A DNA stretch of 64,000 nucleotides from Bog-950 sp046329535 (GTDB lineage Bacteria > Bacteroidota > Bacteroidia > Chitinophagales > LD1), in NCBI GenBank assembly GCA_046329535.1, contig JAXLUN010000001.1:434001-498000 (forward strand), written 5' to 3'. Of this stretch, positions 38,128-47,379 are shown piece by piece. How positions within the stretch are numbered: position 1 is the stretch's first letter; each line of letters opens with the position of its first letter. The translations under genes and the position numbers were made by a program. Under the pieces are notes generated by a model. That model saw only the letters and a program-made list of their open reading frames with translations, ran no database searches and was not told where the DNA came from.

Positions 38128-38166
38128 GATGTGCTGCGCTAATGTAACTGGATTAATGAACAGTAT

Positions 38167-38210
38167 AAAAAACAAAACAGGTTTGAAATTGCTCTCAAAC
38201 CTGTTTTGTT
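38167..38210 (-). terminator. Intrinsic terminator between the DUF1573 gene and rlmN
   Basis: A 16-bp perfect inverted repeat (aacaaaacaggtttga at 38171-38186 and its complement at 38195-38210) is followed on the minus strand by a T run. It ends transcription of the DUF1573 gene. It also argues that rlmN does not start at 38175. Confidence 0.9.
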
Positions 38211-38226
38211 ATAATTCTTCTTACTC

Positions 38227-38694
38227 TTAGTGAGGCTGATTAGTAGCCGGTGCCGGAGTAGTTGCTGGAGTTTGTCCTGCAGTTGGATCATTTACAGTTC
38301 CTGTAATCTTTAATGTCTCATTAGGGTTCTTGGCATTAGAGTTTACAGTTACAGTTTTTGTGAAAGGACCTACGCGATTAATATCGTAGTGAACTTTGAT
38401 AGAACCTTTAGCTCCCGGAAGGATTGGTTCTTTGGGACAAGTAGGCACGGTGCATCCACAGCTACCACGACAGTCAGAAATAATAAGTGGTGACTTACCC
38501 ACGTTGGTGAACTTAAATTCACGTGATGCGGCAGATTCGTCTGCTTTGGTAACTGTACCATAATCCAGAGTGGTGCTCTCCCACTTAAATTCCGGAGCAT
38601 TTGGATCCGGAGCCGGTGTGGTAGCCGGAGCTTGCTGAGCCACTGCGAACAGTGCTGCACCTGCAAAACTTAACATCAGAAATAACTTTTTCAT
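38227..38694 (-). CDS. Exported DUF1573-domain protein
   Basis: A 155-residue protein with a signal peptide (MKKLFLMLSFAGAALFAVAQ) and a short Pro/Ala/Thr linker, then a DUF1573 domain (FKWESTTLDYGTVTKADES ... SDCRGSCGCTVP). A second Pro/Ala/Thr tail follows. DUF1573 is a small Ig-like (ASPM/SPD2/Hydin-like) fold common in Bacteroidota exported proteins; its role is unknown. The CRGSCGCTVPTC cysteines could form disulfides. It has its own promoter (38745-38774) and terminator (38167-38210), so it is a single-gene unit and likely well expressed. Confidence 0.87.
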   Translation of the reverse strand: MKKLFLMLSFAGAALFAVAQQAPATTPAPDPNAPEFKWESTTLDYGTVTKADESAASREFKFTNVGKSPLIISDCRGSCGCTVPTCPKEPILPGAKGSIKVHYDINRVGPFTKTVTVNSNAKNPNETLKITGTVNDPTAGQTPATTPAPATNQPH

Positions 38695-38744
38695 TGTTCT
38701 TGTTTTTTAGTTGGTTTTAAATAATGACTTTGTGTTAGCTAAAT

Positions 38745-38774
38745 CAAATGTAATGCCTTTTGTTAGTCAATCAA
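38745..38774 (-). promoter_or_regulatory. Promoter of the DUF1573 gene
   Basis: On the minus strand, TTG (38774-38772), a 19-base spacer and TACATTTG (38752-38745) match the Bacteroidota -33/-7 promoter. It leaves a leader of about 45 bases before the ATG at 38694. Confidence 0.75.
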
Positions 38775-38841
38775 TAGTTTGGGTAGGGGGCTTTAACGTT
38801 TTTTAGATTAGCAGCGAGCCAAAATCGGCCGGAAAAGGGTC

Positions 38842-39582
38842 TTATAGTCGGGCGCATTTCAAGTGCAGTGGCCATTCTACATGCTTTTCTTCAGATTCTC
38901 CCCACAACTCAGCTAGTCTTGGAAATAGTTTGTTAAGTGGATCGATACCGTTTTTTAAAACATAGCTATTGTATGCTGACCAACTTCGTATATAGTTGAG
39001 CCATTGCTCTCTTTGCCAAACTACCTTACACGAAAAAGCAGGCGTATTCATGGCTTCAAAAGGAAATGGGAGAGTAGTATACTTGTCTCGAACATACCAT
39101 CGTGCATCCGGCCAGTAATCATAGAGGTAATCATACATAAACCAATTCATCAACACATCAATCTCTTTGGATATCATAGCCTCCCCGTAAGTCCATATAG
39201 CCAATATTCCACCGGGTTTAGCTACTCGGTTTACTTCGGTGTAAAATAAATCGTGCTTAAACCAGTGAGCTGCCGTAGCTACGGTAATTAAATCAACTGA
39301 TGCATCTTCAATTCCGCTATGCTCAGCAGCAGCCAGTCGGTATTCAACTTTGGCAGCCGGAATAGCGTTATTCAACTGCCGAACGGATGCATCGGTAGCA
39401 ATTACACGATCAAAGTATTGCGAAAGAGAAACAGCTGCCTGTCCGTTTCCGGTTGCACAATCCCAGCAAAGTGAATGGGTGGCAGAAACCGAACTCAAAA
39501 AACGAAAAAGATCATCGGGGTAGGTTGGTCGGGCCTTTAAGTAGATGTCTGATTGTTTGGAGAAATGATCTTGGAAGTCCAT
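38842..39582 (-). CDS. Class I SAM-dependent methyltransferase
   Basis: A 246-residue protein of the Methyltransf_11 type. The SAM-binding motif I is WDCATGNGQAAVSL, and VIATDASVRQL follows as motif II. VDLITVATAAHWFKHD matches the post-II loop typical of the trans-aconitate/Crg1-like branch, which methylates small carboxylic acids in yeast relatives; the substrate here is unknown. It is divergent from the TetR gene with 119 bp between. A TAGATTTG -7 box ends only 6 bp before its ATG. Confidence 0.85.
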   Translation of the reverse strand: MDFQDHFSKQSDIYLKARPTYPDDLFRFLSSVSATHSLCWDCATGNGQAAVSLSQYFDRVIATDASVRQLNNAIPAAKVEYRLAAAEHSGIEDASVDLITVATAAHWFKHDLFYTEVNRVAKPGGILAIWTYGEAMISKEIDVLMNWFMYDYLYDYWPDARWYVRDKYTTLPFPFEAMNTPAFSCKVVWQREQWLNYIRSWSAYNSYVLKNGIDPLNKLFPRLAELWGESEEKHVEWPLHLKCARL

Positions 39583-39588
39583 CGTTTA

Positions 39589-39596
39589 CAAATCTA
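39589..39596 (-). promoter_or_regulatory. -7 box directly upstream of the methyltransferase
   Basis: TAGATTTG on the minus strand fits TAnnTTTG. It ends 6 bp before the ATG at 39582, so the leader would be extremely short. No clear -33 TTTG is seen. Confidence 0.5.
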
Positions 39597-39661
39597 TTTT
39601 TTCTGTTTGCGTAATCATATTCTACGTTTCGGAAACAGTTTTGGAAACTTTGCCACTAATT

Positions 39662-39693
39662 TTTGTTTCCATAGCAATTATAACATACATTTG
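39662..39693 (+). promoter_or_regulatory. Promoter of the TetR/efflux operon
   Basis: TTTG (39662-39665), a 20-base spacer and TACATTTG (39686-39693) form a well-spaced Bacteroidota promoter. The box ends 8 bp before the TTG start of the regulator gene, implying a very short or absent leader. Confidence 0.75.
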
Positions 39694-39701
39694 CGCCCGC
39701 T

Positions 39702-40328
39702 TTGAAAAACAAACAGTTACAACTCTTATTAAGTAAATCCAGTGAGCTATTTAAAAAGTATGGTGTAAAGAACCTTACTATGGATGATGTAGCGAAGGAA
39801 TTGGGGATGAGTAAAAAGACCATTTATCAGTTTGTAGAGAATAAAGCGGAGCTAGTGAACCTGACCATGCGCAGTTACCTAGAGGAAGAACGCAAACAAC
39901 TGGATGCAATTTTGAAACCGTCCAAAAATTCGATTGATGAAATGGTTCAGATGATATCCTATTTCATACATCAGGTTCAGGAGTTCAATCCATCGGCATT
40001 AAACGACTTACAAAAGTATTATCCCGAAACCTGGAGTATTTACAACGAGCACCGCTTTGATTTCATGCTGTCGCGTATTACTGAAAATCTGAAAAACGGA
40101 GTAAGTCAGGGCGTTTACCGGAATGACCTGAATACAGATGTTATCTCCAAGCTATACATTGGCGGAGTAGATATTTTAATCAACCAGGCATATTTTCCTT
40201 CCGAAAAATATGCCTTTATAGAAACCTACAAGGAATATCTGAACTATCACCTTCGCGGAATTGTTTCTGCCAAGGGATTGAAGTATATAGAACAGCACAA
40301 TGTATTTAAAGCAGAACAGAAGAACTAA
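39702..40328 (+). CDS. TetR/AcrR-family transcriptional regulator
   Basis: A 208-residue repressor-type protein. The N-terminal helix-turn-helix is clear: LFKKYGVKNLTMDDVAKELG followed by MSKKTIYQFVENKAELV. The C-terminal helical ligand-binding region ends in a Gln-rich tail. The start is TTG 39702; a downstream ATG would cut the DNA-binding domain. It is the first gene of an operon with tolC-like, adaptor and RND genes (10 bp to the next), and probably represses that operon and possibly the divergent methyltransferase. Confidence 0.88.
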   Translation: MKNKQLQLLLSKSSELFKKYGVKNLTMDDVAKELGMSKKTIYQFVENKAELVNLTMRSYLEEERKQLDAILKPSKNSIDEMVQMISYFIHQVQEFNPSALNDLQKYYPETWSIYNEHRFDFMLSRITENLKNGVSQGVYRNDLNTDVISKLYIGGVDILINQAYFPSEKYAFIETYKEYLNYHLRGIVSAKGLKYIEQHNVFKAEQKN

Positions 40329-40338
40329 AAATTGCCCA

Positions 40339-41808
40339 ATGAAAAAGTTTTTTTTACCCGTTATCATATTGCTTTCGCTCACCACGGTGTCGGCTCAGGA
40401 AAAATCAATAAAGGGCTTTTCTTTAAAAGAAGCTGTTGATTTTGCTTTGGAAAACAACAATTCTGTAAAAAATGCCCGTTTGGGAATAGATCAGGCTAAG
40501 GCCAGAAACCTGGAAATTATTACACAGGGGTTACCACAACTTTCCTCAAGTATTGATTACAGTTACTACTTCAAAAAACCAGAGATACCCGGGTTGAGCA
40601 AGATTTTTTCAGATACAAGCTCTGCCAGCACCAAAGTATTTACTTATCTGGCTATGCAAGGTGTGTTGGCCGGTGACCCTACTATAGCTAATATACTTCA
40701 GCAGAGTGCTATTGCCAGCAAAGATCAGAAGATAACATTTGCCCTTTCGCACAATATTTCTGCGGCACTTAGTTTAACGCAGCTAATTTTTGATGGTCGT
40801 TATGTGTTTGGAATTAAAGCGACCAAAGATTTGATGAAAACGGCTCGCCTTTCTTCCACTATGAGTGAACAGGATATTCGATATTCGGTAATGAAGGCTT
40901 ATTATCAGGCGCAGGCGGCACAGGAGGCTAAAGGTCTGCTCAAAGAGAATCTTACCTTAATAGAAAAATTAGTTAACGATACCCGTGCTTTTTATAAAGA
41001 AGGTTTAATTGAAGAGTTGGACGTAAATCGTTTGGAACTGGTACTGGCCAACCTGCAAAGTCAAATCAATATTCAGAACCAATTAAGCGAAGTAGCCTTA
41101 GCCAACCTGAAATTTCAGATGGGCCTTCCACTAAATGATGAAATAATTCTCAAAGATAACCTAACAGAGTTGAAAGCTAATATTCCGGCACAGGTTAGCT
41201 CGCAGTTTGACGCCAGCCAGCGGGTCGAGTATCAGTTACTGGAAACCGCCATTACCTTAAAGGGTTATGATATTAAACAAAAACGAGTAGGCTACTATCC
41301 TTCACTATATGGGTTCCTGAATTACGGATGGAATGCCCAGTCTGATAAGTTTACCAGTATCTTTCAAAAAGAAACCACCACTTACCCCGATGGTGATACC
41401 CGCAGCAGAAGTCCCTGGTTTGATCAGGGTTTGGTGGGGATTACACTGAAGATTCCAATTTTTGATTCAGGCATGAAGATGGCGCAGGTTAAGCAGGCTA
41501 AAATTGAACAGATGAAGAGTAAAAACGATTTCGAAAATTTCAAAAACGCCTCCGATTTACAGTTTCGTGCCGCGCAGAGCAGTTTTAATTCTGCTTTGGC
41601 CGATGTGGTTATTGCTCAAAAAACGGAAGACTTAAGTTCGAAAATTTTCAAGAAAAATACAGCCAAGTTTAAAGAAGGTATGTCTTCCAGCTTTGAACTG
41701 GTTCAAAGCGAGCAGGAATTTGTTACCAATCAATTAAAAGCCATACAAAGCACCCTGAACCTGCTTAACACAAAAGCAGATCTGGATAAGGCGATGGGTG
41801 TAAAATAG
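40339..41808 (+). CDS. TolC-family outer-membrane efflux protein
   Basis: ATG 40339 (MKKFFLPVIILLSLTTVSAQ) gives a signal peptide, so it is preferred over ATG 40300, which overlaps the regulator gene. The 489-residue product has two TolC-type repeats: the first begins SLKEAVDFALENNNSVKNARL, and the second includes KAYYQAQAAQEAKGLLKENL and PIFDSGMKMAQVKQAK. These form the outer-membrane channel of tripartite pumps. It lies between the TetR gene and the adaptor gene. Confidence 0.9.
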   Translation: MKKFFLPVIILLSLTTVSAQEKSIKGFSLKEAVDFALENNNSVKNARLGIDQAKARNLEIITQGLPQLSSSIDYSYYFKKPEIPGLSKIFSDTSSASTKVFTYLAMQGVLAGDPTIANILQQSAIASKDQKITFALSHNISAALSLTQLIFDGRYVFGIKATKDLMKTARLSSTMSEQDIRYSVMKAYYQAQAAQEAKGLLKENLTLIEKLVNDTRAFYKEGLIEELDVNRLELVLANLQSQINIQNQLSEVALANLKFQMGLPLNDEIILKDNLTELKANIPAQVSSQFDASQRVEYQLLETAITLKGYDIKQKRVGYYPSLYGFLNYGWNAQSDKFTSIFQKETTTYPDGDTRSRSPWFDQGLVGITLKIPIFDSGMKMAQVKQAKIEQMKSKNDFENFKNASDLQFRAAQSSFNSALADVVIAQKTEDLSSKIFKKNTAKFKEGMSSSFELVQSEQEFVTNQLKAIQSTLNLLNTKADLDKAMGVK

Positions 41809-41853
41809 TTTCTTCTTAATTAGTCAATAGACGAACACATAAAACCATAAAAA

Positions 41854-43008
41854 ATGAATTTTCAAAAATCTTTCTTAGCCATTATTGTAGCTTCTGCTTT
41901 CCTTTTTTCTTGCCAAAATGCAGCAGAAAAAACAGCCATAGCCGACAAAAAGAAAAAATTGGCCGAATATAAGACCGACCTGAAGGAACTAACCAGTAAG
42001 ATTGATTTGCTGGAAAAGGAAATTGCCAAACTTGATACGTCTTTCCATGTTCAGCAGAAAACTAAACTTATTCAGGTAGAGGCACTAAAGAAACAGGATT
42101 TCAAACATTATATAGAAGTACAGGGTAATGTAGATGCGGAAGAAAACATTCTTGCATTGAACCAGCAGCCAGGTATTGTTACCTCTATATTAGTGAAGGT
42201 GGGCGACCGGGTTACAAAAGGTCAGTTATTGGGAACCACGCAAACCACGGCAGCCATAGAGGATCAGGTACGTTCTACCGAAACGCAGGTAGCACTAGCC
42301 AGAACAGCCTTTGAAAAGCAAGCCCGTTTATGGGAGCAGAATATCGGTAGTGAGATTCAGTATTTGCAGGCTAAAACCCAAAAAGAGGCTGCCGAAAGTG
42401 GGTTGGCAGGCCTGAAGAAACAGTTGGAAATGACCAAGATTATTGCCCCTATCAGCGGTACCGTAGATGCGGTGAATCTGCGTGTAGGGGACATGGCGGC
42501 ACCTAGTCAGTTAATGCCGGGCATTCGCATTATCAACGACAGCAACCTGAAAGTAAAAGCTAAACTGGCCGATAGCGATTTCGGCAAGGTGAAGAATAAC
42601 GATAAGGTAGAAGTAGAGTTTCCAGATATTAATCAAACCATTCAATCTACTGTTAGCTATGTTTCAAAAACCATTGACCCTCGTTCAAGAACTTTCTCTC
42701 TGGAGGCTAAGTTGAATAATTCTCATGGTGAGTATGCGGCCAACATGATTGCGAAGCTGAAGATTAATGATGCTGTTCTTAAAAATGTATTGCTGGTACC
42801 AAGCAATGTGATTCAAAAATCGGCTATCGGAACTTACGTATTGGTAGCAGTAGAAGAAAACGGAGTTAAGAAAGCACATAAGAAATCTGTTACCGTAGGT
42901 GCAGATTATGATGGTAAAACAGTTATCACCGAGGGTCTGGAAGAAGGAGACAATATCATAACCTTTGGCTTTAGCGAAGTGGTAGACGGACAGCGTATTG
43001 AATTTTAA
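41854..43008 (+). CDS. RND efflux periplasmic adaptor (lipoprotein)
   Basis: A 384-residue membrane-fusion protein. The N-terminus ends in a lipobox (FLFSC, Cys20), so it is anchored as a lipoprotein, as is common in Bacteroidota. A coiled coil (about 24-50) precedes the barrel-sandwich motif QQPGIVTSILVKVGDRVTKGQLLG. The second half-motif IIAPISGTVDAVNLRVGDMAAP, the beta-barrel and the membrane-proximal domain follow. It joins the TolC-type channel to the RND pump encoded 60 bp downstream. It is shorter than many adaptors because the alpha-hairpin is short. Confidence 0.92.
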   Translation: MNFQKSFLAIIVASAFLFSCQNAAEKTAIADKKKKLAEYKTDLKELTSKIDLLEKEIAKLDTSFHVQQKTKLIQVEALKKQDFKHYIEVQGNVDAEENILALNQQPGIVTSILVKVGDRVTKGQLLGTTQTTAAIEDQVRSTETQVALARTAFEKQARLWEQNIGSEIQYLQAKTQKEAAESGLAGLKKQLEMTKIIAPISGTVDAVNLRVGDMAAPSQLMPGIRIINDSNLKVKAKLADSDFGKVKNNDKVEVEFPDINQTIQSTVSYVSKTIDPRSRTFSLEAKLNNSHGEYAANMIAKLKINDAVLKNVLLVPSNVIQKSAIGTYVLVAVEENGVKKAHKKSVTVGADYDGKTVITEGLEEGDNIITFGFSEVVDGQRIEF

Positions 43009-43068
43009 ATGACGCGCCTTGGCGCTTGCCGGCTTATTGAAAAATGCCCCGGCTAAAACAAAAAGAAC

Positions 43069-46000
43069 ATGAACACCGAACGTTTAAAAGAACTCAAATT
43101 TACCAGCTGGTGCATTGATAATGCTACCAGTATCTATGTGTTTATTACTATTATAATAGTTTCCGGCTTACTCATTTACCAGAGTTTACCGAAGGAGCTA
43201 TTTCCGGATGTGGTAGTACCTACCATCTCCATAGTTACTATCTATCCGGGAGCAACACCCGAGGATATTGAAAACCTGGTGACCAAGCAGATTGAAAAAC
43301 AAGTAAAGAGTATTAACGGGGTTAAGAAAGTAACCAGTAACTCATTGTCAGATGTTTCTATTATAACCGTAGAGTTCAACACTGATTTAAAGCCTAGCGA
43401 GTGTAAGCAGAAGGTAACCGATGCTGTAGCCAAAGGCAAGAAAGATTTACCCAGCGACCTGAAAACTGATCCCCAGATTCAGGAGTTTGATATTAATGAA
43501 ATGCCAATCATGAATATTAACCTGGCAGGCGATTTTCCTTTAGATCAGATAAAGAAGTATGGAGAAGATCTGAAAGACCGGATTGAGAGCATGAAGGAGA
43601 TTACCCGCGTAGATATTGTAGGCGGAGTGGAAAGAGAAATCCAGATTAACGTAGACATGTACAAGATGACCAGTGCCGGTATATCTTTTATGGATATAGA
43701 AAACGCGGTGCAGCGAGAGAACTTAAATATATCGGGCGGTGAGGTGAAGGTAGATAAGCTGCGCAGAAATTTGCGTGTAACCGGTGAGTTTAAAGACCCG
43801 AAAGAAATAGGCGATATGGTAGTTCGCTCTTTCGTTGGAACTACTGTTTTTCTGAAAGACATTGCAACCATCGAAGACGGCTTCAAAGAGAAACAGGATT
43901 TTGCGCAATTAGACCACAAACCTGTGGTTACCCTGAATGTGGTAAAGCGGAGCGGTGAAAACCTGATTAATGCCACCGACCAGATCTACTCTATTTTGGA
44001 CGATTACCAAAACGGCAAGTTTCCTCAAGGACTAAAAATTAAAGTAACAGGTGATACTTCCGAAAATACCCGGGTGCAGCTGCATGACCTGCTCAACACT
44101 GTTATTCTCGGTTTCATTTTTGTGGTATTTGTGTTAATGTTCTTTATGGGTTTCAGCAATGCCTTCTTTGTGGGCTTGTCGGTGCCGCTTACTACTTTGG
44201 TTGCATTTCTGTTCATGCCGGGTTTAGGTATGACCATGAACGTAATGGTGCTCTTTTCGCTGCTCTTAGCTTTAGGCATAGTGGTAGATGATGCCATAGT
44301 GGTTATTGAAAACACCCACCGTATTTATAATCGGTACGATTTCAACATAGTTCAATCAGCTAAGTATGCGGCTGGTGAAGTGTTTCTTCCGGTATTGGCC
44401 GGAACCCTCACTACTCTGGCACCATTCATTCCACTCTTATTCTGGCCGGGCATTGTAGGTAAGTTCATGAAAAACTTGCCTATTACCCTAATTATTACCT
44501 TAGGAGCTTCGTTGTTCGTAGCCTTTGTTATGAACCCGGTATTTGCGGTTTCTTTCATGAAGAAAGACGACCACAGTACCAAATCCAAACTAAGCGATTA
44601 CTATAAAGGGCTTCTGTTCTTCTTAACAGTATCCATTGTTGGCTATGCAACTAAAAATTGGGGCGTAGGTAACTTCGGACTTACTTTTATAGTGCTTATT
44701 CTGTTCTATCACTTTGTTTTGTCACACGCCATTATTGGCTGGCAAACTAAAGTTTGGCCAACGGTAGTAGGTGGTTACAAAAAAACACTTTCAGCCTTTA
44801 TTAAAGGTTACCGCCCTGTTTACATTCCGCTACTGGTAGTGGTATTGCTAATTGCCAGTTGGGCACTGTATCTTTTCACCAAACCACAAATTGAGTTTTT
44901 CCCGAATGGTGATCCTAACTTTGTATACGTGTATTGTAAATTGCCCATGGGAACTGATGCCACGGTAACCGACTCTATTACCCGTGATATTGAAAAACGG
45001 GTTTACAAAGTAATTGGGGAAAACAATCCTGATGTAACCTCAGTTATTTCAAATGTAGGTTTGGGCGCGGGCGACCCGCAAAACCCAGATAAGGTGCCTA
45101 CTCCTAACAAAAGCAAAGTAACCGTAGCTTTCAAAAAATTTGCCGACCGCACCAATCCGAATACCGCTGTTTGGCTTGATTCCATGCAGAAAGAATTCCG
45201 TAAAGGGGTGCCGGGTGCCGAAATAAGCGTAGAGAAAGAACGCAACGGACCTCCGGTAGGTAAGCCTATCAATATTGAAATCAGTGGGGATGATTTTGCG
45301 GTGTTAGAAAAACTCGCCAATCAGTTAAAAGCAACTATCGATAATGAAGGCATTGAAGGGATTGATGAACTGCGAAGTGATTTGCAAATCAGCAAACCGG
45401 AAATTATAGTAGACATTGATAAAGAGAAAATGCTGCGTGAAGGTATTTCGTTGGGACAGGTAGGTGCTGAGTTACGCACCGCCCTGTTTGGTAAGGAAGT
45501 TTCCAAATTTCGCGATAAAAACGATGACGCTCCTATCCAGTTGCGTTTAAGGGCCGAAGACCGCAAGCAAGTTGAAAAACTGATGAACGTAAATATCTCT
45601 TACATGGATTTCAGCACTGGCTCTTTCCGTCAGGTGCCTATTTCGGCCATTGCCAGTTTGCGATACGATAACTCTATCAGCGTTATCAACCGCAAAAACC
45701 AAAAGCGTGTGGTTACCTTGGGCTCCGACCTTTCCGAAGGTCGCTCAGCCAATGAGGTTATTCCTTTAGTAGAACAGGTAATTACCAATATGGATGTGCC
45801 GGAAGGATATGAAATTAAAATGACCGGTGAGCAGGAGCAACAGCAGGAAACAGGCAGTTTCTTAATGGTAGCCTTTGGTTTAGCATTGGCGCTTATGCTT
45901 ATGATATTGGTGGTGCAGTTCAACTCGGTAGTTAAACCGGCTATCATCTTTTCTACAGTAGGTTTTTCGCTGATTGGTGTAGCGCTTGGCTTTGCCGCCA

Positions 46001-46431
46001 CCCACATGAAGTTCTCGGTGGTGATGACCGGGGTAGGTATTTTTGCCTTGGCTGGTATCGTTATTCGAAACGGAATTTTGCTGATAGAATTTATTGATGA
46101 GCTACGCGAACGTGGTATGACCGTAGAAGAAGCGGTCATTGAAGGAGGTAGCACCCGGATGACTCCAGTTATCCTTACCGCCTTTGCGGCCATTCTGGGT
46201 CTTATACCATTAGCCGTGGGTTTGAATATGGATTTTGCCAAACTGTTCAGCGAACTAAATCCGCACTTTTATTTGGGAGGTGATAATGTGATGTTCTGGG
46301 GCCCACTTGCCTGGACTATGATTTTTGGTTTGCTCATGGCTACATTCTTAACTCTGCTCATTGTGCCAACCATGTATATACTCGGGTTCAAAACCCGTGC
46401 ACGTTTCCGCAGAATGTTCACGAAAGACTAA
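43069..46431 (+). CDS. RND-family efflux transporter (HAE-1-like)
   Basis: A 1120-residue inner-membrane pump with twelve predicted TM helices and two large periplasmic loops. The first loop begins PTISIVTIYPGATPEDIENLVTKQIE (PGATPEDIEN), and TM4 contains LALGIVVDDAIVVIEN (about residues 400-415) with the paired Asp residues of proton relay. It is about 70 residues longer than AcrB, with an extra hydrophobic stretch near residues 515-560. Substrate unknown; drug, bile or lipid export are all possible. A strong terminator follows 23 bp downstream. Confidence 0.93.
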   Translation: MNTERLKELKFTSWCIDNATSIYVFITIIIVSGLLIYQSLPKELFPDVVVPTISIVTIYPGATPEDIENLVTKQIEKQVKSINGVKKVTSNSLSDVSIITVEFNTDLKPSECKQKVTDAVAKGKKDLPSDLKTDPQIQEFDINEMPIMNINLAGDFPLDQIKKYGEDLKDRIESMKEITRVDIVGGVEREIQINVDMYKMTSAGISFMDIENAVQRENLNISGGEVKVDKLRRNLRVTGEFKDPKEIGDMVVRSFVGTTVFLKDIATIEDGFKEKQDFAQLDHKPVVTLNVVKRSGENLINATDQIYSILDDYQNGKFPQGLKIKVTGDTSENTRVQLHDLLNTVILGFIFVVFVLMFFMGFSNAFFVGLSVPLTTLVAFLFMPGLGMTMNVMVLFSLLLALGIVVDDAIVVIENTHRIYNRYDFNIVQSAKYAAGEVFLPVLAGTLTTLAPFIPLLFWPGIVGKFMKNLPITLIITLGASLFVAFVMNPVFAVSFMKKDDHSTKSKLSDYYKGLLFFLTVSIVGYATKNWGVGNFGLTFIVLILFYHFVLSHAIIGWQTKVWPTVVGGYKKTLSAFIKGYRPVYIPLLVVVLLIASWALYLFTKPQIEFFPNGDPNFVYVYCKLPMGTDATVTDSITRDIEKRVYKVIGENNPDVTSVISNVGLGAGDPQNPDKVPTPNKSKVTVAFKKFADRTNPNTAVWLDSMQKEFRKGVPGAEISVEKERNGPPVGKPINIEISGDDFAVLEKLANQLKATIDNEGIEGIDELRSDLQISKPEIIVDIDKEKMLREGISLGQVGAELRTALFGKEVSKFRDKNDDAPIQLRLRAEDRKQVEKLMNVNISYMDFSTGSFRQVPISAIASLRYDNSISVINRKNQKRVVTLGSDLSEGRSANEVIPLVEQVITNMDVPEGYEIKMTGEQEQQQETGSFLMVAFGLALALMLMILVVQFNSVVKPAIIFSTVGFSLIGVALGFAATHMKFSVVMTGVGIFALAGIVIRNGILLIEFIDELRERGMTVEEAVIEGGSTRMTPVILTAFAAILGLIPLAVGLNMDFAKLFSELNPHFYLGGDNVMFWGPLAWTMIFGLLMATFLTLLIVPTMYILGFKTRARFRRMFTKD

Positions 46432-46453
46432 CTATAAACTTCCCTTGTTTTTT

Positions 46454-46480
46454 AGGCCGGATGAGTATCCGGCCTTTTTC
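46454..46480 (+). terminator. Intrinsic terminator of the efflux operon
   Basis: aggccggat-gagt-atccggcct (46454-46475), a 9-bp perfect stem with a 4-base loop, is followed by TTTTC. It ends the TetR-TolC-adaptor-RND operon and lies between it and the convergent DUF1275 gene. Confidence 0.9.
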
Positions 46481-46500
46481 ATGTACCAGTTATGCTGGGC

Positions 46501-47223
46501 TCAATAACCGTATTTTCGTTTCATGCCAATTAACTTCAGCTTCAGGCTGTCTGAAATTAAACCCAGCAACAGCACGCCACTGGCCACCGCCAACACGTAA
46601 AGGTCTATACGCGAATAAAGTACTCCGCTTAAAATACCACCCACCGAGAAAAAACCAATGATTGTGAATCGGAGTTTGATAGATGCCATCAACTTGACTT
46701 TTTGCTCCGGCTGGCGATAAAAAAACAGCTGCGATAACTCGATGCCCAAATCGGTAAACAGACCTGTGAGGTGCGTGGTACGCACTGTAGCGCTTGAAAT
46801 AGCAGTCACCAGCGAGTTCTGCAAGCCCATGGCAAACAACAAAGAAAAAGCCAGCAGGTTGGGATTCTCTGCTATCAGAAACGTACCGAAGACAGCCATT
46901 AGAAACAGAATAAAACTCTCAATAAGTGTAGGGATGACGTAAATGTACCGCTCATCTTTTTTTGAAATCAACTCTACCAGAAAGTTAGACACAAACGAAC
47001 CCAAAAAGAAAAAGAGCACATACAGAAAATAGATGAATGCCTGCCATAGGTTGAGCTTAAAAACCTCATCTACAAAAAACGCGAAGTGTCCGGTTACGTT
47101 GGTGGTCAGTCGTTGTACAGCCAAGAAACCCGCTACATTTACCATGCCTGCTACAAATGACAATAAGGAGGCTATCCTCATGTTGTGTGTCAATGTGCGT
47201 GCTTTTCCCTGATGCTTAAACAT
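46501..47223 (-). CDS. DUF1275/YoaK-family membrane protein
   Basis: ATG 47223 (MFKHQGKARTLTHNMRIA) is chosen; a longer frame to 47352 adds 43 residues that look non-coding and overlap the opposite promoter. The 240-residue product has six hydrophobic segments. NMRIASLLSFVAGMVNVAGFLAVQRLTTNVTGH and MGLQNSLVTAISSATVRTTHLTGLFTDLG (parts shown separately as GMVNVAGFLA, TNVTGH, LQNSL and VRTTHLTGLFTDLG) are typical of DUF1275, a family of predicted transporters of unknown substrate. It is divergent from the ABC-F gene. Confidence 0.87.
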   Translation of the reverse strand: MFKHQGKARTLTHNMRIASLLSFVAGMVNVAGFLAVQRLTTNVTGHFAFFVDEVFKLNLWQAFIYFLYVLFFFLGSFVSNFLVELISKKDERYIYVIPTLIESFILFLMAVFGTFLIAENPNLLAFSLLFAMGLQNSLVTAISSATVRTTHLTGLFTDLGIELSQLFFYRQPEQKVKLMASIKLRFTIIGFFSVGGILSGVLYSRIDLYVLAVASGVLLLGLISDSLKLKLIGMKRKYGY

Positions 47224-47365
47224 AAATAACAGTGTGCCACGAAAATACCCAAGCCGGTAAACCGAAATATTGCTTAGGGGTATTACTTCTAAACAGAATT
47301 TTCTGCATTGTCCAACTATCCGGCTTCCACTCACATATCTGCGCTGCCACATTCATCAAATCGGT

Positions 47366-47373
47366 TACTTTCG
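47366..47373 (+). promoter_or_regulatory. -7-like box just upstream of the ABC-F gene
   Basis: TACTTTCG, a T-to-C variant of TAnnTTTG, ends 6 bp before the ATG at 47380. No clear -33 element is seen. Confidence 0.4.
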
Positions 47374-47379
47374 CGCCCT

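Noticed and set aside
38128..38175. Longer rlmN start at 38175
   Set aside because: The upstream start falls within the terminator hairpin of the DUF1573 gene and adds 16 residues not expected in RlmN.
45630..46241. A 203-codon minus-strand frame in the RND gene
   Set aside because: Its composition (Ser/Ile/Thr/Lys-rich) is a by-product of the opposite coding frame; the RND protein explains the sequence.
47224..47352. Longer N-terminus of the DUF1275 protein
   Set aside because: The extra 43 residues are basic and non-homologous in appearance and overlap the opposite strand's promoter region.
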